A stretch of 64,000 bases of DNA, taken from the NCBI GenBank assembly GCA_945873205.1, contig CAMCCC010000010.1, positions 1 to 64,000 of the forward strand, written 5' to 3'. Numbering within the stretch: the first letter of the stretch is position 1; the number at the start of each line of letters is the position of its first letter. Positions 15,707-24,473 of the stretch are shown here, piece after piece. Below the pieces are notes generated by a model. It was not told the origin of the DNA. It searched no databases and saw only the letters and a list, made by a program, of their open reading frames with translations. Source of the DNA: an uncultured bacterium. GTDB taxonomy: Bacteria > Bacillota > Clostridia > Oscillospirales > Oscillospiraceae. Both the position numbers and the translations under genes were made by a program.

Positions 15707-16597
15707 TTATACATTCATCCCCAGGTCCCGCATGGCGGCCAGGAGACGGCCCCGGTTCTCCTCGCTGATCTCCGTCAGGGGCAGGCGCAGGATGCCGGAA
15801 TCCATGCCCAGCAGCTGCATGGCTGCCTTCACCGGGATGGGATTGGTCTCATAGAACAGGGCGGCGAACAGCCGGGCATACCTGGCGTACAGGGCGGTAG
15901 CCCCGGCAAAGTCCCCCTCCAGGCAGAGGGCGCAGAGCTTGGAGACAACCCCGGGGACGATGTTGCCGGCCACGGAGATCACGCCCAGGGCGCCCAGGGC
16001 CATCATGGCCACGGTGTTGTCGTCGTTGCCGCTCCATATGTAGAGGTCATCCCCACAGAGGCTGCGGGTGGTTCCCACCAGGGCGATATCCCCGGAGGCC
16101 TCCTTGATGCCGTTGATGTTGGGATGCTGGGAGAGCACTTTATAGGTCTCCGGCGCGATGCCGATGCCGGTGCGGCTGGGGACGTTGTAGAGGATCATGG
16201 GAATATCCACCCGGTCGGCCACATAGCTGAAGTGTTCGATCAGCCCCTTCTGGGTGCTCTTGTTGTAATAGGGGGTCACCATGAGGATGCCGTCTGCGCC
16301 GGCGTATCTGGCGTTCTCGGCGTTGCGCAGGGCGGTCTGGGTGTTGTTGCTGCCGATGCCCACGATGACCTTCATGCGGCCCCGGTTGTAATTGATGGCC
16401 TGGCGGACGGTCTCGTTCTGCTCGCACTGGGTTTGGGTGGCGGCCTCGCCGGTGGTGCCGCAGACCACGATGGCGGCGGTGCCGTTCTCATACTGGAAGT
16501 CGATATTCTGTTTCAGCCGTTCAAAATCCACGCCCTCCTGGGTGAAGGGGGTGACGATGGCGGTGCAGGCGCCTTTGAAAATAGGTGTTTTAACCAT
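15707..16597 (-). CDS. dapA: 4-hydroxy-tetrahydrodipicolinate synthase
   Basis: A 296-residue TIM-barrel lyase that condenses pyruvate with aspartate semialdehyde, the first committed step to diaminopimelate, lysine and spore dipicolinate. Visible are TTGEAATQ (pyruvate carboxylate contact), the active-site Tyr in VTPYYNKSTQKG, and the Schiff-base Lys in GIKEASGD. AGGAGG lies 5 bases before the ATG at 16597; the open frame upstream has no start signal. It is monocistronic, divergent from queA and convergent with the PPTase gene. No other lysine genes are adjacent. Confidence 0.95.
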   Translation of the reverse strand: MVKTPIFKGACTAIVTPFTQEGVDFERLKQNIDFQYENGTAAIVVCGTTGEAATQTQCEQNETVRQAINYNRGRMKVIVGIGSNNTQTALRNAENARYAGADGILMVTPYYNKSTQKGLIEHFSYVADRVDIPMILYNVPSRTGIGIAPETYKVLSQHPNINGIKEASGDIALVGTTRSLCGDDLYIWSGNDDNTVAMMALGALGVISVAGNIVPGVVSKLCALCLEGDFAGATALYARYARLFAALFYETNPIPVKAAMQLLGMDSGILRLPLTEISEENRGRLLAAMRDLGMNV

Positions 16598-16667
16598 GAT
16601 AGCCTCCTGATGATCTTGTTTCATCTCAAATTCTACGACAGACAGGGGCTGATTATGACGCTGACCG

Positions 16668-16696
16668 TTGAAATCGTGGGCGCAGTCTGTTATAAT
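16668..16696 (+). promoter_or_regulatory. Promoter of queA-tgt
   Basis: TTGAAA (16668-16673), 17 bases, TATAAT (16691-16696). Confidence 0.8.
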
Positions 16697-16742
16697 GCTT
16701 CTGTTATGCATGCGATATCTACTTTGAAAAAGGTGAAATTCT

Positions 16743-17765
16743 TTGAGAAAATCCGATTTTTATTTTGACCTGCCGGAAGAGCTGATCGCCCAGACTCCGC
16801 TGGAGCGGCGGGACAGCTCCCGCCTGCTGCATCTGGACAAGACCACCGGGGAACTGGAGCACCGGCATTTTTATGATCTGCTGGACTATCTGCGGGAAGG
16901 GGACTGCATGGTCTTTAACGATTCCCGGGTGCTGCCGGCCCGGCTGATCGGCGCCCGGCCCACCGGCGGCAGCGTGGAGCTGGTGTTGCTGCGGGACCTG
17001 GGGGAGGGCCGTTGGGAATGTCTCAGCCGCCCGGGCAGAAAGACCCGGCCCGGCACGGAGATTCTTTTCGGCAACGGGGAACTGAAGGCCACCGTGGAGA
17101 GCGTGGCGGAGGGCGGCAACCGCATCGTCCGCTTTGACTATGAGGGGATCTTCCTGGAGGTGCTGGAGCGCCTGGGCAAAATGCCCCTGCCGCCCTATAT
17201 CAAGGAGGAGCTGCAGGACAGCGAGCGGTACCAGACCGTCTATTCCCGGGAAATCGGCAGCGCCGCGGCCCCCACTGCCGGCTTGCATTTCACAAAGGAA
17301 CTGATGGAGAAGATCGCCGCCAAGGGCGTGAAGCTGTGCTATGTGACGCTGCATGTGGGCCTGGGCACCTTCCGCCCGGTGAAGGCGGAGGAGATCGAGG
17401 ACCATGAGATGCATTCGGAGTTCTGCATCATCCCGGAGGAGACCTCCCGCATTGTCAGCGAGACCAAGAAAAAGGGCGGCCGGGTCATTGCCGTGGGCAC
17501 CACTTCCTGCCGTACCCTGGAGAGCTTTGCCCGGGAGGATGGCAGCCTGCCAGCCACTTCCGGCTGGACCAACATCTTCATTTATCCCGGCTATACCTTC
17601 AAGTGCATTGACGCCCTGGTCACCAACTTCCACCTGCCGGAGAGTACGCTGATTATGCTGGTGTCTGCCCTGGCCGGGCGGGAGCATGTGCTCCACGCCT
17701 ATGAGGAAGCGGTGAAAGAGCGGTATCGCTTCTTTTCCTTTGGCGATGCCATGTTTATTGAGTGA
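16743..17765 (+). CDS. queA: S-adenosylmethionine:tRNA ribosyltransferase-isomerase
   Basis: A 340-residue QueA, which transfers the ribosyl part of SAM to preQ1 at tRNA position 34 to form epoxyqueuosine. The family start [22 protein letters not shown] is intact, as are [11 protein letters not shown], the PTAGLHFT motif, and [17 protein letters not shown] near the end. The start is TTG at 16743 with AAGGTG about 8 bases ahead. Full family length. tgt follows at once, with a start 12 bases past the stop, so the two later steps of queuosine insertion form one operon. Confidence 0.96.
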   Translation: MRKSDFYFDLPEELIAQTPLERRDSSRLLHLDKTTGELEHRHFYDLLDYLREGDCMVFNDSRVLPARLIGARPTGGSVELVLLRDLGEGRWECLSRPGRKTRPGTEILFGNGELKATVESVAEGGNRIVRFDYEGIFLEVLERLGKMPLPPYIKEELQDSERYQTVYSREIGSAAAPTAGLHFTKELMEKIAAKGVKLCYVTLHVGLGTFRPVKAEEIEDHEMHSEFCIIPEETSRIVSETKKKGGRVIAVGTTSCRTLESFAREDGSLPATSGWTNIFIYPGYTFKCIDALVTNFHLPESTLIMLVSALAGREHVLHAYEEAVKERYRFFSFGDAMFIE

Positions 17766-17776
17766 GGAGGGAGAGC

Positions 17777-18907
17777 GTGTTTAAGCTGATCAAACAGGAG
17801 GGCAAGGCCCGCCGGGGACAGTTGGAAACGCCCCACGGCACCGTCCAGACCCCGGTGTTCATGAATGTGGGCACCCAGGGGGCCATCAAAGGCGCCCTCT
17901 CCGCTGACGACCTGAAAACCATCCGCTGCCAGGTGGAGCTTTCCAACACCTATCACCTGCATGTCCGCCCCGGCGACGCGCTGATCAAGGAAATGGGCGG
18001 CCTGCACAGGTTCATGAACTGGGACGGCCCCATCCTCACTGACAGCGGCGGCTTCCAGATTTTCTCCCTGGCCAAGCTGCGGAAGATCAAGGAGGAGGGC
18101 GTCAGCTTCAACTCCCATGTGGACGGGCGGCATATCTTCATGGGGCCGGAGGAAAGCATGCGCATCCAGGCCAACCTGGGTTCGGACATTGCCATGGCCT
18201 TTGACGAGTGCATCAAGATTCCCTCGCCCAGGGACTATGTGCAGCAGTCTTGTGACCGCACTGTCCGCTGGCTGGAGCGCTGCAAGGCGGCTTTGACAGA
18301 GTACAACAGCCAGGAAGATGCGGTGAACCCGGGTCAGATGCTTTTCGGCATCAACCAGGGGGCGGTGTTCCATGACATCCGCGTGGCCCACATGAAGCAG
18401 ATTGCTGCGCTGGACCTGCCCGGTTACGCCATCGGCGGGCTGGCCGTGGGGGAGAGCCACCAGGAGATGTATGACACCATCGAGGCGGTGGAGGAGTATA
18501 TGCCCAAGGACAAGCCCCGTTATCTGATGGGCGTGGGCACGCCGGGAAATATCATTGAGGCTGTTTCCCGGGGTGTGGATTTCTTCGACTGCGTGATGCC
18601 CGCCCGCAACGGCCGCCACGGCCACCTGTTCACCTGGGGCGGCATCATCAACATCAAGAACGAGAAGTATGCCAGGGATGCCCGGCCCATCGACCCGGAA
18701 TGTGACTGCCCGGTGTGCCGCAGCTACAGCAGGGCCTATGTGCGCCATCTGTTCAAGGCGGAGGAGATGCTGGCCATGCGCTTTGCGGTGATGCACAACC
18801 TCTACTTCTATAACCGGCTGATGGAGCGGATCCGCCAGAGCCTGGATGCGGGGGAATTCGCCGCCTTCCGGGGAAAATATTCAGAAATTCTTGATAAACG
18901 CATTTAA
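17777..18907 (+). CDS. tgt: Queuine/preQ1 tRNA-guanine transglycosylase
   Basis: A 376-residue Tgt that swaps guanine 34 for preQ1 in GUN-anticodon tRNAs. The active-site Asp is in LTDSGGFQIFSL, the second Asp in RGVDFFDCVMP, and the zinc ligands in CDCPVCRSYSRAYVRHLF. GTG at 17777 is chosen because AGGAGG lies 6 bases ahead; an upstream GTG at 17762 overlaps the queA stop and would swallow that site. It is the second gene of the queA operon. Confidence 0.96.
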   Translation: MFKLIKQEGKARRGQLETPHGTVQTPVFMNVGTQGAIKGALSADDLKTIRCQVELSNTYHLHVRPGDALIKEMGGLHRFMNWDGPILTDSGGFQIFSLAKLRKIKEEGVSFNSHVDGRHIFMGPEESMRIQANLGSDIAMAFDECIKIPSPRDYVQQSCDRTVRWLERCKAALTEYNSQEDAVNPGQMLFGINQGAVFHDIRVAHMKQIAALDLPGYAIGGLAVGESHQEMYDTIEAVEEYMPKDKPRYLMGVGTPGNIIEAVSRGVDFFDCVMPARNGRHGHLFTWGGIINIKNEKYARDARPIDPECDCPVCRSYSRAYVRHLFKAEEMLAMRFAVMHNLYFYNRLMERIRQSLDAGEFAAFRGKYSEILDKRI

Positions 18908-18912
18908 GCATC

Positions 18913-18941
18913 TTGAAATTTGCGCGCCAAGCATATATAAT
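18913..18941 (+). promoter_or_regulatory. Promoter of yajC
   Basis: TTGAAA (18913-18918), 17 bases, TATAAT (18936-18941), directly after the tgt stop. Confidence 0.8.
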
Positions 18942-18973
18942 AGATTCACTTTGTTTTCGGAGGTAAACCCAGA

Positions 18974-19306
18974 ATGTACTTTATTCTTACAGCAGATGCA
19001 GCAGCCGGCAGCGGTTCCATGATCCTCATGCTGGTGCTGATGTTCGCCGTTTTCTATTTCTTCATTATTCGTCCTGAGAATAAGAAGAAAAAGAAAACCG
19101 AGGAAATGCGCAACTCCCTCAGCATTGGCGATGAGATCACCACCATTGGCGGCATGACCGGCAAGCTGGTTCAGATCACGGAAGATACCGTCACCTTTGA
19201 GACCGGTGAGGACAGAGTCCGTATCCAGATCAAGAAGTGGGGCATTTCCACCACGGCCAAGATGGAAGCCGCTGAGGCGGAGGCCCGCAGCAAGAAGAAA
19301 AAATAA
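18974..19306 (+). CDS. yajC: Preprotein translocase subunit YajC
   Basis: A 110-residue accessory protein of the SecYEG-SecDF translocase. One membrane helix (SMILMLVLMFAVFYFFIIR) is followed by the family signature RPENKKKKKTEEMRNSLSIGDEITTIGGMTGKL split over the membrane edge and a small beta domain, ending in a lysine tail. GGAGG stands upstream of the ATG. Its own promoter sits just behind tgt; the yajC-after-tgt order is widely conserved. Confidence 0.93.
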   Translation: MYFILTADAAAGSGSMILMLVLMFAVFYFFIIRPENKKKKKTEEMRNSLSIGDEITTIGGMTGKLVQITEDTVTFETGEDRVRIQIKKWGISTTAKMEAAEAEARSKKKK

Positions 19307-19323
19307 GCTGCCCGGCAGGGCAT

Positions 19324-19380
19324 AAAAAACACTCCCATGGAAATAGGATGTACTGATCTTATTTCGTGGGGGTGTTTTTT
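19324..19380 (+). terminator. Hairpin after yajC that also holds the next gene's ribosome site
   Basis: 14-base arms (19324-19337 and 19367-19380) pair with one G-T wobble, with an inner AAATA/TATTT pair, ending in a run of T. The right arm GGGGGTG is the only ribosome-site-like sequence for the TTG start at 19380, so the hairpin may also hide that site. Confidence 0.7.
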
Positions 19381-19796
19381 TGCTGCCTAATGTAAAGACC
19401 GGAGCGGGAGAAGCCAGGCTGATCCTTTCGGCGCTGCTGGTGTGGGCGGTCTCGGCCCTGACACTGCTGTGCGTGACGTCGTTCGCGCTGACAAAGCTGA
19501 GCGCCGGGGAGGGGGCCATGGGCTACATCAGCTCGGCGCTGAGTTTTTTGACGGCGGTCTGCGCCGGGGCTTCTGTCGGTAAACACAGCAGCGGCGGGGT
19601 GATCTATCCGGCTCTGCTGACAGCGGCGGTGCTGACCACCGCGCTGCTGACCATTGGCTTCATCGTGGAGGGCAGCGCCATTGAGGCGGCGGGGGTGCTG
19701 AGCGTGGTTAGCTTTACCTTCACCGGCTGCGCCTTCGGGGCAGTACTCTTCGGGGGAAAGAAACGGAAAAATTACAAACAGCGTTACAGAAAATAA
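19380..19796 (+). CDS. TIGR04086-like membrane protein
   Basis: A 138-residue protein with about four membrane helices (LILSALLVWAVSALTLLCVTSFAL, SALSFLTAVCAGASVG, ALLTAAVLTTALLTIGFIV, SFTFTGCAFGAVLFGG). I recall the family TIGR04086 as a small membrane protein found next to yajC in Firmicutes, which fits the position here; its function is unknown. The TTG at 19380 directly follows the yajC terminator, and its ribosome site would lie inside that hairpin. The true start could be slightly downstream. Confidence 0.65.
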   Translation: MLPNVKTGAGEARLILSALLVWAVSALTLLCVTSFALTKLSAGEGAMGYISSALSFLTAVCAGASVGKHSSGGVIYPALLTAAVLTTALLTIGFIVEGSAIEAAGVLSVVSFTFTGCAFGAVLFGGKKRKNYKQRYRK

Positions 19797-19982
19797 TTGA
19801 CATAATTAAAGCCAATAATATAGACAAAATAATTCAAATTTGATACAATACAGGAAAAATAAAAGACGAGCTAAAAACAAGAGTTGACATAAACGAAAAA
19901 ATATTTTGTTATTTTTGAAAAAAGGACTTGATTATTTTGCGGAATTGTAATATATTGTTACCACAGTTAATTATGTCAATCG
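19797..19982 (+). promoter_or_regulatory. AT-rich promoter region with two -35/-10 pairs
   Basis: TTGACA (19797-19802), 16 bases, TATAGA (19819-19824); and TTGACA (19884-19889), 17 bases, TGTTAT (19907-19912). Both point right, towards the membrane-protein gene. Confidence 0.55.
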
Positions 19983-20522
19983 ATGCGTTATTTTCTCCGT
20001 GTCCCTTCGGTGGTGCCTGTGGGTACTAAGGGAGGGGCGGACAGCGGCAGAGCATACGGCGCTTCGGCGGTGATTTTTTTCAGCTTCATCTGCTCGGCCC
20101 TACTGGCCCTGCTGTATTTTAGCGGCAGGGGCTTTGGTGCGATGCCCAGCGTGGGGCAGGTGATGCAGTGCCTGCTGATTCTGCTGTTGTTGACGGCGGC
20201 TTATTCCGGCTCATACCGGGGCGGCTTGTATTTGCCGCTGAACACGGTGCTGATGGGGCTTGTGTGTGCCGGGGCCCTCTGCCTGGTGGCAGAAGGAGTC
20301 AGGGAAGAAAGCGCGACCCAGCTTTATTTGCTGCCGGTGCTTCTGCTGCTGGTTCCGCTGCATTTCGTGATGAGCGTTTCCGGCATGCAGGCGGCGGCCC
20401 TGCTGCGCTGTGCTCTGCGCCAGACGCCGGAAGGGGAAAAGAGATTACAAGCGCAAAATATTATGATGCTGCTGGCATTTGCGGCTTCGGCCGGCGCCAC
20501 AGGATACATCATATTGAGATAG
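19983..20522 (+). CDS. Membrane protein of unknown function
   Basis: A 179-residue protein with about four or five hydrophobic segments (AVIFFSFICSALLALLYFSG, VMQCLLILLLLTAAYSG, LPLNTVLMGLVCAGALCLVAE, LYLLPVLLLLVPLHFVMSVSG, IMMLLAFAASAGATGYIIL). I recognise no family. There is no ribosome site before the ATG at 19983, so the start is uncertain. It lies between yajC/TIGR04086 and the Xer recombinase gene, whose start is 30 bases past its stop, and may be co-transcribed with it. Confidence 0.5.
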   Translation: MRYFLRVPSVVPVGTKGGADSGRAYGASAVIFFSFICSALLALLYFSGRGFGAMPSVGQVMQCLLILLLLTAAYSGSYRGGLYLPLNTVLMGLVCAGALCLVAEGVREESATQLYLLPVLLLLVPLHFVMSVSGMQAAALLRCALRQTPEGEKRLQAQNIMMLLAFAASAGATGYIILR

Positions 20523-20552
20523 ATCATTCTAAGGAGAAAGGAGGGCTTTGCA

Positions 20553-21443
20553 ATGCAGAATCAGGAGTGCTTGGAAATATTTGAAAAGTACCTGAGAGAA
20601 GAAAAGAAAGCATCGGCAAACACCCTCAGTTCGTATTTGAGAGATATCCGGCAGTTGGGAGAGTATCTGGATGAGCACTCCGAGCACGGGATTATTGACG
20701 CTGACGAGGAGGACCTGAGCGGCTACATAGGGATGCTGCGCGCCAACGGCAAATCTGTGGCCACGGTGTCCAGAAGCATTGCGTCCATCAAGTGCTTATA
20801 CTCTTACTTCTGCATCAGGCAGCTGGTAAAGACCAACCCGGCGTTGGGTCTGGTGCCGGACAAGAGCACCCAGAAGCTGCCCCAGATCCTGACCAGCAAG
20901 GAAGTGGAGCTGCTGCTGGAACAGCCCCAGTGCGTGGACGCCAAGGGCTACCGGGACAGGGCCATGCTGGAGCTGCTCTATGCCACAGGCATCCGGGTCA
21001 GTGAGCTGATCGACCTGAACATCGACGATGTGAACCTGAGCGCCGGCGTCATCCGCTGCCACAGCAGAAACAAGGAGCGGTTCATCCCTATGTACAGCGC
21101 CGCCGTCAAGGCCCTGAGCGAATACATCACCCTTGTGCGGCCTCAGATGATCTCTTCCCCGGAAGAACAGTCCCTGTTCGTGAACGTCAGCGGCGACCGT
21201 ATGTCCCGGCAGGGCTTCTGGAAGATCGTGAAGTACTACCAGAAGAAGGCGGGGATCGAGAAGGACATCACGCCCCACACGCTGCGCCACTCCTTCGCGG
21301 CGCACCTGCTGGAAAACGGCGCGGATATCCACGCTATCCAGGAGATGCTGGGTCATGCGGACATTTCTTCCACCCATATGTACGCCCAGCTGGTGAAGAA
21401 ACAGCTGAAGGACGTGTACAACAAGGCCCACCCCAGGGCATGA
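20553..21443 (+). CDS. xerD: Tyrosine recombinase, XerD/XerC type
   Basis: A 296-residue recombinase. The N-terminal SAM-like DNA-binding domain (SANTLSSYLRDIRQL) is followed by a catalytic domain with Arg in ATGIRVSEL, Lys in NKERFIP, HTLRHSF (His, Arg), LGHADISSTHMY (His and the nucleophile Tyr). All residues needed for strand exchange are present. Length and lack of neighbouring element genes suggest the housekeeping enzyme that resolves chromosome dimers; a resident mobile-element enzyme cannot be excluded. The usual GKGNKER before the beta-hairpin reads HSRNKER. AGGAGGG lies 9 bases before the ATG. No dif site was seen nearby. Confidence 0.85.
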   Translation: MQNQECLEIFEKYLREEKKASANTLSSYLRDIRQLGEYLDEHSEHGIIDADEEDLSGYIGMLRANGKSVATVSRSIASIKCLYSYFCIRQLVKTNPALGLVPDKSTQKLPQILTSKEVELLLEQPQCVDAKGYRDRAMLELLYATGIRVSELIDLNIDDVNLSAGVIRCHSRNKERFIPMYSAAVKALSEYITLVRPQMISSPEEQSLFVNVSGDRMSRQGFWKIVKYYQKKAGIEKDITPHTLRHSFAAHLLENGADIHAIQEMLGHADISSTHMYAQLVKKQLKDVYNKAHPRA

Positions 21444-21461
21444 ACTGCACAAAGGATGATT

Positions 21462-21491
21462 AAAAAACCAGGCTGCAAAGCCTGGTTTTTT
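21462..21491. terminator. Intrinsic terminator after xerD
   Basis: Arms AAAAAACCAGGCT (21462-21474) and its complement (21479-21491) around GCAA. Confidence 0.92.
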
Positions 21492-21746
21492 CAGCTTGTC
21501 AAACAAGTCCCTATTGGACTTTATGGCTGCTTACCATTCTGGTCTCTCTCCAAAACAATACTCGTAAAGATATCCTCTCTTTGTTAGGCAGATCACATTG
21601 AGTGCACATTGACATGCTTTTTTGCGTATTTTACGCGGTTTTATACACTTATCCAAAAATTGACAAAATAAAGTTTAAATAGAAAATACACTTGTTTTTT
21701 TGCTGCGGACGGATTATCATTATATATGTGGAAGGAGGCGGAAAAA
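21492..21746. other. AT-rich intergenic region before the ACT-domain gene
   Basis: 255 bases without a gene. It contains a short hairpin (AAGTCC 21505-21510, GGACTT 21516-21521), the palindrome-like GCGTATTTTACGC, and a possible promoter TTGTTT (21692-21697), 17 bases, TATCAT (21715-21720). I see nothing else. Confidence 0.45.
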
Positions 21747-22184
21747 ATGCTGGATAATTATCTCATTATTCATAAGAGCATTCTGCCGGAGTATTATGAA
21801 AAGGTGCTGGAGGCTCGGCGCCTGCTGGAGGACGGCAAGGTCCATGAGGTGAGCCAGGCGGTCAAGCAGGTGGGCATATCCCGCAGCACATACTATAAAT
21901 ACAAGGACTTCATTCTGGAGCCCACGGATATTGCCGGGGGCAGGAAAGCTGTGCTGTCCATGGTGCTTACCCATGAGCAGGGCGTCCTCAGCGCGCTGCT
22001 GGCCCGCATTTCCCAGGCCGGCAGCAACGTACTGACCATCACCCAGAGCCTGCCGATCCGGGGCAAGGCCAGCGTCACCATCTCCCTGGACATCAGTGAA
22101 ATGTCCTGCACAATGACGGAGCTTATGCAAAAGATTGAGCACAGCGCCGGCGTGGAGCAGGCCCGGCTGGTGGCCGTGGAATGA
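21747..22184 (+). CDS. ACT-domain protein (UPF0735/PheB-like)
   Basis: A 145-residue protein. Residues 1-65 hold a winged/HTH-like segment (VHEVSQAVKQVGISRSTYYKYKDFI), and residues 70-145 an ACT domain (SMVLTHEQGVLSALLARISQAGSNVLTITQSLPIRG). ACT domains bind amino acids, so this is probably an amino-acid-responsive regulator. GGAGG lies 8 bases before the ATG at 21747; the ATG at 21726 has none. The cysteine desulfidase-like gene follows 38 bases downstream, and an ACT sensor would suit it as a regulator, though that is inference. Confidence 0.8.
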   Translation: MLDNYLIIHKSILPEYYEKVLEARRLLEDGKVHEVSQAVKQVGISRSTYYKYKDFILEPTDIAGGRKAVLSMVLTHEQGVLSALLARISQAGSNVLTITQSLPIRGKASVTISLDISEMSCTMTELMQKIEHSAGVEQARLVAVE

Positions 22185-22222
22185 TAAGTAACATAATACA
22201 GTTTACATAACGGAGGAACGCT

Positions 22223-23506
22223 ATGAAAAGAACAGATAATGAATACAAAAACTATGTATCCATCCTCAATGAGGAGCTGCTTCCCGCCATGGGCTGCACC
22301 GAGCCGGTGGCGGTGGCCTATGCCGCGGCCAAGGGCCGGGAGGTTCTCGGATGCCTGCCGGAGCGATGTACGCTCTATGTCAGCGGCAACATCATTAAGA
22401 ATGTAAAGAGCGTCGTTGTGCCCAACACCGGGGGGCTCAAGGGCCTGAAAGCTGCCGCCGCCGCTGGCATAGTTGTAGGGAAAGCGGAGCTGCAAATGAG
22501 CGTGGTGGCCGAGACAAAGCCGGAGGAGATCCCCGGCATACAGAAGTACATCGACGAGCATGAGATCCAGATCGGCCGTAAGGAGGGCGACAGTGCCCTG
22601 TATATTGAAGTGCTTCTGGAGGGAGAAGGGCACAGCTCCCGCGTCATTATCAGCGATTTTCATACCAACATCATCCTGATTGAGAAGGATGGGCAGGTGA
22701 TTTTTGAGAAGGAGCCGGAGCAGCTGGCCAGCTTTGCTTCCGACCACAGCCTGATGAGCCTGGAGAGCATGTGGGACTTCATCAACTCCGTGGAGCTGGA
22801 GGATATCAGCGCCCTGCTGGACAATCAAATCAGCTGCAACAGTGCCATTTCCCAGGAGGGACTGGACCATCCCTGGGGCGCTCAGATCGGCCGCATCCTG
22901 CTCAGCTCCGCCACTGACACCAAGACCCGGGCCATGGCCCGGGCTGCCGCCGGCTCCGACGCCCGGATGAGCGGCTGTGAAAAGCCAGTGATTATCGTGG
23001 GCGGCAGCGGCAACCAGGGCCTCACCGTCACCATGCCGGTGCTGGAATACGCCGAGCGCCTGGGCAGCAGCCGGGAGCAGGTGTACCGGGCCCTGGCCCT
23101 GGCAAACCTGATGGCCGTGTATCTGAAGAAGGACATCGGCCGCCTGTCCGCCTACTGCACCGCCGTTACCGCCGGGGTGGGGGCGGGCTGCGCCGTGGCC
23201 TACCTGGACGGCGGCAGTCTGGAGGCCATACGCCAGACCATCGTCAACGACCTGGCGGTGCTCTCCGGCATGTTCTGCGACGGGGCCAAGCCCTCCTGCG
23301 CCGCCAAGGTGGCCAATTCCGTCAGTGCAGGCATCATGGGCTATGAGATGTATAAAAACGGCCAGAGCTTCAACGGCGGCGACGGCTTCCTGCAAGACTC
23401 TGCCGACGACACCATCGACGTGGTGGCGGAGCTGGCCCGGGAAGGCATGGCTGAGACGGAGGAGAAGATTCTTAACATCATGGTCTCCACCTCCAACGAA
23501 GAATGA
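22223..23506 (+). CDS. UPF0597 / L-cysteine desulfidase (serine dehydratase alpha-like) protein
   Basis: A 427-residue member of UPF0597, the family of the [4Fe-4S] cysteine desulfidase CyuA, also annotated as serine dehydratase alpha-like. It likely breaks L-cysteine to pyruvate, sulphide and ammonia. The N-terminal MGCTEPVAVAYAAA holds the conserved Cys; GGSGNQGLTVTMPV and the cysteine-bearing MFCDGAKPSCAAKVANS towards the end fit the cluster and active site. GGAGG precedes the ATG. It lies right behind the ACT-domain gene with no terminator between, so an amino-acid-regulated pair is plausible. Substrate is inferred from family. Confidence 0.82.
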   Translation: MKRTDNEYKNYVSILNEELLPAMGCTEPVAVAYAAAKGREVLGCLPERCTLYVSGNIIKNVKSVVVPNTGGLKGLKAAAAAGIVVGKAELQMSVVAETKPEEIPGIQKYIDEHEIQIGRKEGDSALYIEVLLEGEGHSSRVIISDFHTNIILIEKDGQVIFEKEPEQLASFASDHSLMSLESMWDFINSVELEDISALLDNQISCNSAISQEGLDHPWGAQIGRILLSSATDTKTRAMARAAAGSDARMSGCEKPVIIVGGSGNQGLTVTMPVLEYAERLGSSREQVYRALALANLMAVYLKKDIGRLSAYCTAVTAGVGAGCAVAYLDGGSLEAIRQTIVNDLAVLSGMFCDGAKPSCAAKVANSVSAGIMGYEMYKNGQSFNGGDGFLQDSADDTIDVVAELAREGMAETEEKILNIMVSTSNEE

Positions 23507-23514
23507 GAAATAAG

Positions 23515-23556
23515 AAAAACGCTTCGCGTGAAGAAAGTCACGCGGAGCGTTTTTTG
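23515..23556. terminator. Bidirectional terminator after the desulfidase-like gene
   Basis: AAAAACGCTTCGCGTGA (23515-23531) pairs with TCACGCGGAGCGTTTTTT (from 23538) with one mismatch, between convergent genes. Confidence 0.9.
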
Positions 23557-23560
23557 ATGG

Positions 23561-24301
23561 TCAGGTAAGCTCAGCCAGCTCCCGGTCAAGATCGTGGCCC
23601 AACTCCCGATAGCGGAGAAGCAGGAAAACTGCGGAGGCGAAGATGCTGGGCGGGATGCCGCCGCCCATGTCGGCAATGGCCTTGGCCCAGATGGCCATGG
23701 CCTCATCGCTGCGCTGGAAAGCGAAGAAGTTCTCCTCCTTGTCGGGGAAGGCGCTTTGAATGTAGAGCTGGAAATTCTCCCACAGCTCATCCACCTTGTA
23801 GATCAGGGGCAGATATTTCATGAAATAGGGGATGGGGCTGTACTGCTCCAGACTGGCGGGCCCCTCCGGCTCCTCCTCCATGTCCAGCCCCCGGCAGTAT
23901 TCTTCCAGCATATCCTTGTAGCCCAGCATATCAAACTCTTCCGCCGTCTCCGGGGAGGACTGACTCAGCCATTGGTCAATCTCTTTTTTCAGCTTGACCC
24001 ACTCCCTGTCGCTGTGGGGCTGCTCCATCAGCTGGCAGTAATGCTTCAGCAGGGGGTGCCTGGCGTCATACAGCTGTTCCTCCCGGGCTTCCGCCTTGCT
24101 TACCGCGGCATTGAGGTCCTTCAATTTGGCCTTCCAGCGCTTGTGGGCCTCCTTTTTGGCTTTCTTCGGCTCCACGCCCAGCAGGTCAATGAAGCACTCC
24201 TGTAAGCTGCCCAAAAGCTCCTCCACGGCCTCCTGCTCCATATTCTCCAGCCCATCACACTGGGCCACCAGCGCGTCAATGGTTTTGATAATCTCGTCCA
24301 T
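23561..24301 (-). CDS. Uncharacterised helical protein
   Basis: A 246-residue soluble protein I do not recognise. It is charged and helical throughout, with a lysine-rich segment (PKKAKKEAHKRWKAKLKDLN) and acidic stretches (LDMEEEPEGPASLEQY). No signal, membrane segment or catalytic motif is visible. GGGAGG lies 6 bases before the ATG at 24301; the upstream in-frame start has no site. It is monocistronic, convergent with the desulfidase-like gene and divergent from gluQ. Confidence 0.65.
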   Translation of the reverse strand: MDEIIKTIDALVAQCDGLENMEQEAVEELLGSLQECFIDLLGVEPKKAKKEAHKRWKAKLKDLNAAVSKAEAREEQLYDARHPLLKHYCQLMEQPHSDREWVKLKKEIDQWLSQSSPETAEEFDMLGYKDMLEEYCRGLDMEEEPEGPASLEQYSPIPYFMKYLPLIYKVDELWENFQLYIQSAFPDKEENFFAFQRSDEAMAIWAKAIADMGGGIPPSIFASAVFLLLRYRELGHDLDRELAELT

Positions 24302-24411
24302 GCTTGTCCTCCCGGCTGTTTTTTGTCCAGTATACCACATCCGGCCCATTTTTCAAAGAAATCTTTTCCCGGCGGGGCAGGGATAAATCAGAAAGAACGG
24401 CCCTGTGCCTA

Positions 24412-24440
24412 TTTACCCGGATTGAAAAACGCGGTATAAT
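24412..24440 (+). promoter_or_regulatory. Promoter of gluQ
   Basis: TTTACC (24412-24417), 17 bases, TATAAT (24435-24440). Confidence 0.65.
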
Positions 24441-24473
24441 CAGCAAAACGGAATTGTAGGGAGATACAGAATT

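Noticed and set aside
21492-21746. A dif site near xerD
   Set aside because: No 28-base sequence with two 11-bp Xer-binding halves was found.
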